NCBI GenBank assembly: GCA_002380675.1
Contig: DFWB01000066.1
Span: 648-6,720 of the forward strand
DNA: 6,073 bases
Direction of reading: 5' to 3'
DNA from: Akkermansiaceae bacterium UBA4145
Lineage (GTDB): Bacteria > Verrucomicrobiota > Verrucomicrobiia > Verrucomicrobiales > Akkermansiaceae
The first letter of the stretch is position 1. Each line of letters opens with the position of its first letter. The notes beneath the pieces were generated by a model, which made no database searches, had not been told where the DNA came from, and saw nothing but the letters and a program-made list of their open reading frames with translations. This document shows, piece by piece, positions 1-5,837 of the stretch. The position numbers and the translations under genes were made by a program.

Positions 1-2
1 GA

Positions 3-1694
3 GGGGTCGTTCTCAACTACTCTGGTGGTCTTGATGTCGCCGGGGTAGGAGCTGCTCCCCTTGACGGCGCGGATGCGGCTGGCGGAGTGGCGTGGTTCTC
101 CTTCGAAATCGAAATCGAAATCGGAGGCGGGGGCGGAGGCGAGTCCCATACCCTTGAGATTGCGGCCCTCAGCAACGGGACGGTCAGCGGCGGAGGGACC
201 TATCGACCGGGCGCCACCGCCACCCTGGAGGCTCTCCCGGATCCCGGATATGTGTTCACTGGCTGGAGCGGGGATGCTTCAGGTAACGACAACCCTCTCA
301 CCATCGTGATGGACGGAGACCGCACGGTGGGGGCCACCTTCGCCCGGGCCGAAATAGTGGTCGAAACCACCGGGGATGTGAATGCGACGCTGACCTACTC
401 GATTACAGGGGGCCAGGTCACCATCCAGGATTGCAACCAGACCGTGTCCGGGGTGCTTGTCATTCCCGCTACCCTCGAGGGATTGCCGGTGACCTCGATC
501 GGGGACAACGCTTTCTGGGGATGCAATCAGCTGGTCCGCGTGGACATCCCCGGCGGGGTCACCTCCCTTGGGGAAGAGGCATTCCGTTCCTGCAGTCGCC
601 TTACCTATGTGCGCATCCCGGACAGTGTCACGTCCATGGGTGCTGGTGCTTTTTGGGACTGCAGGGAACTGTCCAGGTTCAATATTCCTGCCCGGGTCAC
701 ATCTATTGCGCAATTCCTCTTCAATGGATGCTCCAGCCTCACCAGCGTAACGATACCAGATGGCGTGAACCTGATTGGGACTTTAGCGTTTGGCGGATGC
801 ATCAACCTTACCCGCGTGGTTGTCCCTGAGGGAGTGACGTTAATTGAGGACTCTGTCTTTGCAGGGTGCTCCGGCCTTACCACCGTGAGCCTTGGGCAGA
901 ATGTTACCTCGATTGGACAAAGGGCCTTTTACCAGTGCAGCGGTCTCATCAGCATCGACCTTCCGGAAGGGCTGACTACAATCGGCAGTGGCGCATTCGA
1001 TTTCTGCATCAGCATGGAGAGCCTGACCATCCCTGCCAGTGTGACGTCGATTGGCAGTTCCGCCTTCTACAACTGCAGGAGCCTTGTCAGCGTGACGATT
1101 CCAGCAACTGTATCCTCGCTCGGGGATCAGGCGTTTGCGCGCTGTAACGCACTCACCGACGTCCATATATCCGAAGGCATCACGTCGCTTGGGAGTAGAA
1201 TTTTTTATGGGTGTCTTGCCCTCGAAAGGGTGGATATCCCCGAGAGTATTACCTCGCTCGGAGATGGCGTGTTCCAGGACTGCGTCGCTCTCACCGTTGT
1301 GAACCTCCTGGGATCAGCTCCCTCGGTCGGACAGTTTACATTCGGATTCTGGGGCGGGCAAACCCCGCCGGGGCTGGAACGATCCGCCTTCGTGCAGCCG
1401 CAGCATGTAGACTCTTTTGGTGGCACGGGTGCCGATTGGAATGGTTTTACAGTTGGGATTTCCGCCCCGTCGCTGACCCCCCCGCAGCTGGCGATTTCAT
1501 CGTCCCCGACCGGTCTCGTGTTTGAAGTATCCTCCCTGACGGTTGGCCAGGCATATGATATTGAAACCAGCAGCGACTTGGAAAGCTGGGCTCCCTTCCG
1601 CTCCATTGAGGGGAAAGAAGGAGCCTACTCCTTCAACATCGCAAGACCTGCAGCGGCAAAAAGATTTTACAGGGTTATTGAGGCAGGCCGGTAA
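3..1694 (+). CDS. BspA-like leucine-rich repeat surface/secreted protein (5' truncated by window edge)
   Basis: The frame is open from the first complete codon at 3 to TAA at 1692-1694 (563 codons), so the start lies upstream. Order seen: a linker with EIEIEI and six glycines (105-140); an InlB-like divergent beta-repeat with GYVFTGWSGDASG and a TVGATFA end (about 141-350); a beta lead-in (about 351-488); twelve 23-residue LRR_5/BspA repeats (489-1316); a degenerate thirteenth repeat and cap ending near ADWNGFTVG (about 1317-1460); and a C-terminal beta-sandwich with AYDIETSSDLESW and RFYRV (about 1461-1694). BspA-type repeats are known in surface adhesins and binding proteins, and the C-terminal module resembles those at the ends of Verrucomicrobiota exported proteins. 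Export is inferred, because the signal peptide would be outside the window. The binding partner is unknown. The gene converges on the zinc-ribbon gene 98 bases away. Confidence 0.88.
   Translation, partial: GVVLNYSGGLDVAGVGAAPLDGADAAGGVAWFSFEIEIEIGGGGGGESHTLEIAALSNGTVSGGGTYRPGATATLEALPDPGYVFTGWSGDASGNDNPLTIVMDGDRTVGATFARAEIVVETTGDVNATLTYSITGGQVTIQDCNQTVSGVLVIPATLEGLPVTSIGDNAFWGCNQLVRVDIPGGVTSLGEEAFRSCSRLTYVRIPDSVTSMGAGAFWDCRELSRFNIPARVTSIAQFLFNGCSSLTSVTIPDGVNLIGTLAFGGCINLTRVVVPEGVTLIEDSVFAGCSGLTTVSLGQNVTSIGQRAFYQCSGLISIDLPEGLTTIGSGAFDFCISMESLTIPASVTSIGSSAFYNCRSLVSVTIPATVSSLGDQAFARCNALTDVHISEGITSLGSRIFYGCLALERVDIPESITSLGDGVFQDCVALTVVNLLGSAPSVGQFTFGFWGGQTPPGLERSAFVQPQHVDSFGGTGADWNGFTVGISAPSLTPPQLAISSSPTGLVFEVSSLTVGQAYDIETSSDLESWAPFRSIEGKEGAYSFNIARPAAAKRFYRVIEAGR
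105..140 (+). repeat. Three gaaatc hexamers followed by a six-glycine codon run
   Basis: Three perfect gaaatc units (105-122, Glu-Ile x3) are followed directly by six glycine codons (123-140). In the protein this is a short strand-like segment plus a flexible linker ahead of the InlB-like domain. A hexamer repeat keeps the reading frame when it gains or loses units, so any length change would alter the linker without breaking the protein. Confidence 0.8.
489..1316 (+). repeat. Twelve tandem 69-bp units encoding BspA-type LRRs
   Basis: Twelve consecutive units of exactly 23 codons run without any indel. The approximate consensus is VTSIGxxAFxxCxxLxxVxIPxx. Phe at repeat position 9 and Cys at position 12 are present in all twelve; Gly at position 5 is in ten of twelve, missing in units 4 and 6. 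The DNA of the units has diverged strongly while the protein pattern is kept, which points to old repeats under selection rather than recent duplication. A degenerate thirteenth unit begins at 1317 (APSVGQFTF). Confidence 0.93.
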
Positions 1695-1792
1695 AGGTCC
1701 TCCGCACGGGCAGTTCATAAAATCAGAACGCTGACCTGCACGAAGCCCCCGTGCCCGCGGCTGTCGGATTCTCCCGGCGCCTTGGCCCGCTC

Positions 1793-2338
1793 CTATTCCT
1801 CTGGAGGGCTCTTTTCTGGTCCGGACTTTTGCTCCTGCACTGCAGGATCGTCGGTTTGGTCCAGCATTCGGATTCGGGACAGGACGACAAAGAAGAGCAG
1901 CGCCATGACCACGAGCGCCGGGATCATCCCGGCTTTTGTCCCGGATCCCATGGCGTAGAGGACACACAAGGATCCGGCCGCCACAAGGATGCCAATCAAA
2001 AATGACAGCGTGTAGGACCGAAGGTTCCCCTTCCACCTGCAGATCAGGCACCCGACGATAAACACGAGAAACATCCCCAGGAACAGCAGTAGAAAGAGAG
2101 GGAAGATGACCCCGATTGCCCCTTCCCCGGCGATCAGGGCCACCGGGATCGCCCCCACAAAAAAAACCAGCATGATGAGGTGCCAGCACCCGGTCCGGAG
2201 CGGAGTGTGAGGCCGGGGAGCCCCGCAATGTACACACGGCACGCGACCTGCCCGGATGAGCCCATTGAAAGGGGTCATTTGCCCGCATTTCTCGCACGGC
2301 ATTTCCTTGGGCACTTCCGGCTCTGACCAAAGGCTCAT
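1793..2338 (-). CDS. Four-helix membrane protein with N-terminal zinc ribbon
   Basis: 181 residues. A probable zinc ribbon has two CxxC knuckles, C15/C18 (CEKC) and C35/C38 (CVHC, followed by GAP). Four hydrophobic segments follow at about 52-70, 74-99, 109-130 and 136-156, then a charged, Pro/Glu-rich C-terminal tail (about 159-181). The start is supported by GGAAGGGA five bases upstream of ATG. Small zinc-ribbon membrane proteins of this form are common and mostly uncharacterised; the ribbon is expected on the cytoplasmic side. I do not recognise a specific family and assign no function. It lies 28 bases downstream of the small lipoprotein-like ORF on the same strand, so the two may be co-transcribed. 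It converges with the LRR gene, and no clear terminator is seen between them. Confidence 0.82.
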   Translation of the reverse strand: MSLWSEPEVPKEMPCEKCGQMTPFNGLIRAGRVPCVHCGAPRPHTPLRTGCWHLIMLVFFVGAIPVALIAGEGAIGVIFPLFLLLFLGMFLVFIVGCLICRWKGNLRSYTLSFLIGILVAAGSLCVLYAMGSGTKAGMIPALVVMALLFFVVLSRIRMLDQTDDPAVQEQKSGPEKSPPEE

Positions 2339-2366
2339 GATGTTCCCTTCCGAGGTCTAAATGCGA

Positions 2367-2474
2367 TTAGAGCACGTCCCTTGAACTAGTGCGCTCGGTA
2401 TTCTCGACCGATTCCTCCTTCTCCCCGCGCCCGACGAGTAGGGAGACTCCAAGCAGTAACACTCGCTTCTTCAT
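2367..2474 (-). CDS. Small lipoprotein-like peptide with lipobox Cys replaced by Arg
   Basis: A 35-residue ORF reads MKKRVLLLGVSLLVGRG, then a charged hydrophilic tail (EKEES onward) ending in RDVL. A basic start, a hydrophobic core and SLLVG are what is expected of a type II (lipoprotein) signal peptide, whose next residue must be Cys. Here it is Arg16 (codon CGC, 2427-2429), one transition away from TGC. AAGGA lies only three bases before the ATG, and a second AGGA lies about ten bases before it. It precedes the zinc-ribbon gene by 28 bases on the same strand. It could be a genuine small lipoprotein with a point mutation or sequencing error, a non-lipidated peptide, or a decayed remnant. 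The composition is gene-like but the length is too short for certainty. Confidence 0.5.
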   Translation of the reverse strand: MKKRVLLLGVSLLVGRGEKEESVENTERTSSRDVL

Positions 2475-2502
2475 GATTCCTTAATCCTATCCCCTGAACC
2501 AA

Positions 2503-2621
2503 GGCATACTATTACAAAGAAGGAGCAGAATTGTAGGACCTTACCCCCGATCCTTATCGTGGTTTCTACACGGGGCTGGGAGGTGAAGTGGCAAGGAGTG
2601 ACCCTTTTGTATTAGTATGGC
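2503..2621. repeat. Inverted pair of near-identical 16-mers in the divergent intergenic region
   Basis: On the minus strand 2518-2503 reads TTTGTAATAGTATGCC; on the plus strand 2606-2621 reads TTTGTATTAGTATGGC. The two match at 14 of 16 positions and each points towards the gene on its own side. They start 28 bases from the small lipoprotein-like ORF and about 140 bases from the peptidase gene. They contain AT-rich hexamers (TAGTAT) loosely like a -10 box, but I see no convincing -35 partner. They may be paired divergent promoter elements or operator half-sites. Confidence 0.4.
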
Positions 2622-2649
2622 CGGGATCCTCTCGTCGTGTTTCCTATCG

Positions 2650-2673
2650 CCGGGTTTCCTGCAACCGGGTTTC
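2650..2673 (+). repeat. Short direct repeat ccgggtttc, two copies
   Basis: CCGGGTTTC occurs at 2650-2658 and again at 2665-2673, a 15-base period, in the leader upstream of the peptidase gene. It could be a pair of protein-binding sites or chance. Nothing else supports a function. Confidence 0.3.
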
Positions 2674-2720
2674 AGATGAGTGCCCCGTCGGTGAGCCCGC
2701 GTAACTTTACCCCTAATTTG

Positions 2721-2745
2721 GCCTGTTCTCTACAGGCTTCCCTGT
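2721..2745 (+). promoter_or_regulatory. Overlapping alternative hairpins upstream of the S41 gene
   Basis: GCCTGT (2721-2726) can pair with ACAGGC (2732-2737) across a five-base loop. The same ACAGG (2732-2736) can instead pair with CCTGT (2741-2745) across a four-base CTTC loop. The two stems share one arm and cannot form together. They end about 17 bases before the ATG at 2762, where a ribosome would load. A regulatory role is inference, since stems of 5-6 bp are short. Confidence 0.35.
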
Positions 2746-2746
2746 T

Positions 2747-2760
2747 CTAGCGTGCGCTAG
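2747..2760. promoter_or_regulatory. 14-bp inverted repeat abutting the S41 gene start
   Basis: CTAGCG-TG-CGCTAG is a 6-bp inverted repeat with a two-base spacer, ending one base before the ATG at 2762. The position where a Shine-Dalgarno sequence should lie is occupied by this palindrome, and no purine-rich ribosome site is visible. It could be a DNA-binding site; a two-base loop is too tight for a stable RNA hairpin with all six pairs. Confidence 0.4.
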
Positions 2761-2761
2761 G

Positions 2762-5062
2762 ATGAAAGCGGCCAAGTTTGTAATTTCCTGCCTGTGGATC
2801 GCAGTCGGGGTCACCAGCGCAGAAACAACTCTGCTCCCCGCAGGGGGCGAAACCACTTGGCGCTACCTCGACGGCAAGGCCATTCCCGGGGAAGGGTGGA
2901 CCGCCTCCGGGTTTGACGATTCGGAATGGAAAAAGGGCAAAGCCCCCCTTGGCTACGGAAAGGACGATGTGGAGACTCGGATCCTGTTCGGTGATGATCC
3001 CGGGAACAAACCTCTCACCGCCTATTTCCGCGCCACGTTCCAAGCCCCTCCGAAAGGAGAAAATGAATTTACAAAACTGGGCCTCATGGTGTCCTACGAT
3101 GACGGAGTTTCCGTCTACCTTAACGGTGAGGAAGTGGCGCGGGGCAACCTTGAGGAGGGCCCGCTGACACCAGAGAGTGCGGCCATCATAGCAGTCAGGG
3201 AAAGCGGTGAACTGGTTACCACCATCCCGACCGGCTCCCTCAAGTATGGCGCGGTCAACACCATCGCAGTAGAGGTTCATCAAGCCGGTCCGACCAGCAG
3301 CGACCTCTACCTCGATCTCAAGCTCTCCGGACTTGAAGAGGGTGAGAAACCCGTCCTCGACCCCTACCGGGAGGGAATGCGTGCCCTCCAGCGCGGTGAC
3401 GCCGAGGAAGGTTCCCGCCTGCTGTCCCAGATGTCGCAGGACCACCCCGAGTATGCCCGCACCATGGCAATGCTTGGCTGGCAGGTGTATGCTGAGGGAC
3501 TCGGAGAGCCGATACGCGGCTTACCCTTCGTAAAGAAGGCCTACGAGGTGGCGCCCACGGACCGCCAGGTGGTGCGCTCCTATATCAAGACGCACGTGCT
3601 CTCTGGTGTTCTCTTTGATCCTGCCGCCATCGCACGGGAGCGGAAGGAAGATATCGCGGCGGAGCATAAGTTTCTTGTCACCAAGCCCGGGCTCAGAGAG
3701 TCCGAGCTCGTTTCCCGCAAGGACCTGGAAGAGGACCTCGACTATCTGGAGCATGTCCTCATGAAGTGCTTCTCCTACCTGGAGCTCCGTCCCGTTGACT
3801 ACCGGGGAGCACTTGATGCCATTCGGGGCTCCCTTGACGAAGAGACCTCGCTCAATCAGTTCCGCCTTCAACTGGCCAAACTCATCAGCCTCTTTTGTGA
3901 CGGGCATGCTCGATTAGCCTCCCCACCTTCGCAGTATATGCCCCGCGGCTATGCCCCCTTCGTGGCCGGCAGCTACAAGAACCGGGTTTACTTGGCCGAT
4001 GGAGAGAGCTTCCTCGACCCGAAGCACCCTTACGTCACCTCGATCGATGGGCGCCCCATCGCTGAGTGGCTGGAAGTCGCCTCCTACACCGTGGTGAAGG
4101 AGTCTCCCCAGTGGAGGCTGCGCCAATCTCTTCAGATGCTCAGCTATGTGAATTATATTCGCGCGGAATTAGGACTTCCCGCGAAGGACACGATCCAACT
4201 CGAACTTGAATCAAAAAACCGGAAAAGCACCCGCAAGATGGAAGTGGAGGTAGCCCGTCGGCCCCAGAGAGAAGCCGAGTTCCCGGAGGGAGACAGCCGC
4301 AGGATTGATGAGGTCGGCTACATCAGGCTTCCCCAAATGACCGGGAGCAGCCGCTTTCTTTCACAACTCAACCGATTGATGAAACAGTTTAAGGACACCA
4401 GAGGAATGATCATCGATGTCCGAGGCAACCCCGGGGGGTCCAAAAACATCCTTTTAACCCTCATGCCCTATTTTCTGAAGCCCGGAGACCCGATGCGCAT
4501 CATCGAATTCTCGGCCTACAGGAAGCCGATGGAGCTCCCCAAGCCCATGCCGGACGGCTTCAATATGTCCAGCATGTCTGCCCAACCGGTGACCTCGTCT
4601 CACTGGAAAACAGAGGGGCAGCGAAAATACATCGGGGATGCGATCAAGGCGTTCAAGCCCACATGGGCTCTGCCGGCGGGAAAATTCAGCGATCTCTACG
4701 TCCTTGCCTTTGACTCCACCATGAACCCCGAAGCCTACTACTATGAAAAGCCTCTCATTATCCTTCAGGATAGCGGCTCGTTCAGTGCCAGCGATATTTT
4801 CCTCGGCGGCTTCAAGGGCCTGCCCAACACAACTCTGATGGGGACGGCGAGTGGAGGAGGCAACGGCTGGATGGACAGCTACACCCTTCCAAACACCGGG
4901 CTGGAGGTCGTCCTTTGTCAGACCGCCAAATTCCGGCCATCCGGAGAACCGTTTGATGGCCTCGGCGTTCCTCCGGACATCGTGATGGAAGCCACCCCTC
5001 GGGACCGCATGGGGAAATCTGATAGTGTCCTCGATGCAGCGCTCCTGCGCCTGGCTAAATAG
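2762..5062 (+). CDS. Secreted S41-family (tricorn/IRBP-type) peptidase with N-terminal jelly-roll domain
   Basis: 766 residues. A signal peptide (1-20) probably cleaves after VTSA. Residues about 25-190 form a galactose-binding-like jelly roll (FDDSEW, APLGYG, YFRATF, and YDDGVSVYLNG at 112-122). About 202-271 looks like degenerate TPR helices, and about 310-395 is the helical S41 lead-in ending in DGHA (H382). About 397-500 is PDZ-like (VTSIDGRPIAEWL), and from about 517 comes the S41 core with DVRGNPGG (552-559), SFSASD (nucleophile Ser675) and GLGVPPDI. The Lys expected 25 residues after the Ser in CtpA/Tsp is Gly700, in SGGGNG. The protein therefore fits the Ser/His-type S41 branch, with H382 as likely base. 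Expected location is periplasmic or extracellular; the substrate is unknown. The signal peptide and an upstream in-frame stop (2714-2716) fix the start, although no Shine-Dalgarno is visible. It converges on the beta-barrel gene with a 29-base gap. Confidence 0.9.
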   Translation: MKAAKFVISCLWIAVGVTSAETTLLPAGGETTWRYLDGKAIPGEGWTASGFDDSEWKKGKAPLGYGKDDVETRILFGDDPGNKPLTAYFRATFQAPPKGENEFTKLGLMVSYDDGVSVYLNGEEVARGNLEEGPLTPESAAIIAVRESGELVTTIPTGSLKYGAVNTIAVEVHQAGPTSSDLYLDLKLSGLEEGEKPVLDPYREGMRALQRGDAEEGSRLLSQMSQDHPEYARTMAMLGWQVYAEGLGEPIRGLPFVKKAYEVAPTDRQVVRSYIKTHVLSGVLFDPAAIARERKEDIAAEHKFLVTKPGLRESELVSRKDLEEDLDYLEHVLMKCFSYLELRPVDYRGALDAIRGSLDEETSLNQFRLQLAKLISLFCDGHARLASPPSQYMPRGYAPFVAGSYKNRVYLADGESFLDPKHPYVTSIDGRPIAEWLEVASYTVVKESPQWRLRQSLQMLSYVNYIRAELGLPAKDTIQLELESKNRKSTRKMEVEVARRPQREAEFPEGDSRRIDEVGYIRLPQMTGSSRFLSQLNRLMKQFKDTRGMIIDVRGNPGGSKNILLTLMPYFLKPGDPMRIIEFSAYRKPMELPKPMPDGFNMSSMSAQPVTSSHWKTEGQRKYIGDAIKAFKPTWALPAGKFSDLYVLAFDSTMNPEAYYYEKPLIILQDSGSFSASDIFLGGFKGLPNTTLMGTASGGGNGWMDSYTLPNTGLEVVLCQTAKFRPSGEPFDGLGVPPDIVMEATPRDRMGKSDSVLDAALLRLAK

Positions 5063-5091
5063 GCGATCTTCTGCAAGCGCCGGAGGATGGC

Positions 5092-5790
5092 TCACAGCTT
5101 CAGCCGGACTCCAAGCACAACGTGCTTCTTCATCTGAATCTGGGTGTCTCCACCAAACTGCCTTTCATAGCTGAGAATGACGGAACAGTTCTCACTCATG
5201 CGGTAACCTGCGATAACCTCGAACAGGTCCGAATGCTTCTCGGGAAGGTCGGTCGAGAGCCCCCGGTCTCGAAAATTGGTTGAGGTATCGAGCGCGAAGA
5301 CGCGGGAGTAGTTCGCTCCGAAGAACCAGGATCCCCGTTCCCAGCACAGGCCGGCGTTAGTCAGGATGGCATCGGTTTCAACGCTTCTTGCCAGAAGATT
5401 CTGCCAAGTGTAGCCCCCGAGCAGGTGCAGCGAAAGGTCATCGGTGAGGTCGAACTTTCGATCAAGAGTCAGACGAAAATTCTGATAAATATCAAAATCT
5501 GCCACCTCGTATCTTCCATTGAGGCTCAGATCATCGGTGTAGTTGTAGCCCACGGAAACCAGAAACCCCTCGCCGTCAGCAGCGAGACCGGTTCCCACAA
5601 CCTCTCCCAACCCGTGAATGATTCCAATCGTCGTATGAAACTCTCCCGCACTCTCATTTGATCCGATTTCTGCTTGGCTGACACTGGAGCCAAGAGCAAG
5701 GGCAAGGGCGACAAGGGCGGGTTTAATGGTTCTCACAACAGGAGCCGTAGTCCTCATTCTGACCGGGGAAGTAAAGGGGAAAGGATCCAT
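5092..5790 (-). CDS. Small outer-membrane beta-barrel protein
   Basis: 232 residues. A signal peptide has hydrophobic core ALVALALALG and probable cleavage after VSQA (A40). The mature part of about 192 residues shows alternating amphipathic strands, for example FLVSVGYNY (76-84), LSLNGRYEVADF (88-99), IYQNFRLTLDRKF, LSLHLLGGYTW, SWFFGANYSRVFAL, DLFEVIAGYRM, CSVILSYERQF and a final HVVLGVRLKL. That fits a barrel of about eight strands, as in OmpW/OmpA-like porin-family proteins. The last residue is Leu rather than the usual aromatic. Two cysteines, C149 and C202, lie in separate strands. ATG at 5790 is preferred over ATG at 5757 because GGAGGG sits six bases before it; this gives a long, 24-residue n-region. 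Pore, adhesin or structural roles cannot be distinguished. Confidence 0.8.
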   Translation of the reverse strand: MDPFPFTSPVRMRTTAPVVRTIKPALVALALALGSSVSQAEIGSNESAGEFHTTIGIIHGLGEVVGTGLAADGEGFLVSVGYNYTDDLSLNGRYEVADFDIYQNFRLTLDRKFDLTDDLSLHLLGGYTWQNLLARSVETDAILTNAGLCWERGSWFFGANYSRVFALDTSTNFRDRGLSTDLPEKHSDLFEVIAGYRMSENCSVILSYERQFGGDTQIQMKKHVVLGVRLKL

Positions 5791-5796
5791 GGAAAT

Positions 5797-5802
5797 CCCT
5801 CC
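5797..5802 (-). promoter_or_regulatory. Ribosome binding site GGAGGG for the beta-barrel gene
   Basis: GGAGGG on the minus strand is followed by ATTTCC and then ATG. It is the clearest Shine-Dalgarno site in the window. It decides the start at 5790, since the alternative ATG eleven codons later, which would give a more usual signal peptide, has no such site. Confidence 0.65.
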
Positions 5803-5837
5803 GTCTGCGCCTCATCGCAAATCGACGAATTTAGCGC

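Noticed and set aside
489..1316. Regular 69-bp periodicity as a CRISPR or satellite array
   Set aside because: The period lies inside one open frame and encodes LRR units. The DNA copies are strongly diverged and there are no unique spacers between identical repeats.
87..1694. GTG at 87 as the start of the LRR protein
   Set aside because: The frame is open without a stop back to position 3, there is no ribosome site and no signal peptide follows. The gene is better read as partial at its 5' end.
1704..1754. Inverted repeat gcacggg / cccgtgc between the convergent LRR and zinc-ribbon genes as a terminator
   Set aside because: The 7-bp arms are separated by 37 bases, only a weak inner gttc/gaac pairing exists, and there is no T-tract on either side.
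1497..2330. 277-codon minus-strand open frame
   Set aside because: It overlaps both the end of the LRR gene and nearly all of the zinc-ribbon gene in another frame. Its translation is Arg/Gly/Pro-rich without domains, so it is a shadow of high-GC coding sequence.
2747..3445. 232-codon minus-strand open frame opposite the jelly-roll part of the peptidase
   Set aside because: It lies antisense to a gene with a clear signal peptide and domains, and its translation has no recognisable motif.
2762..5062. Naming the peptidase ctpA or prc (tail-specific protease)
   Set aside because: The Lys of the Ser/Lys dyad is absent at the required spacing, and the N-terminal domains differ from those proteins.
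5062..5081. ggcg / cgcc stem between the convergent peptidase and beta-barrel genes as a shared terminator
   Set aside because: Four base pairs with a 12-base loop and no T-run is not convincing.
4454..5095. 213-codon minus-strand open frame opposite the S41 core
   Set aside because: It is antisense to the conserved catalytic motifs and has a His/Gly/Arg-rich shadow composition.
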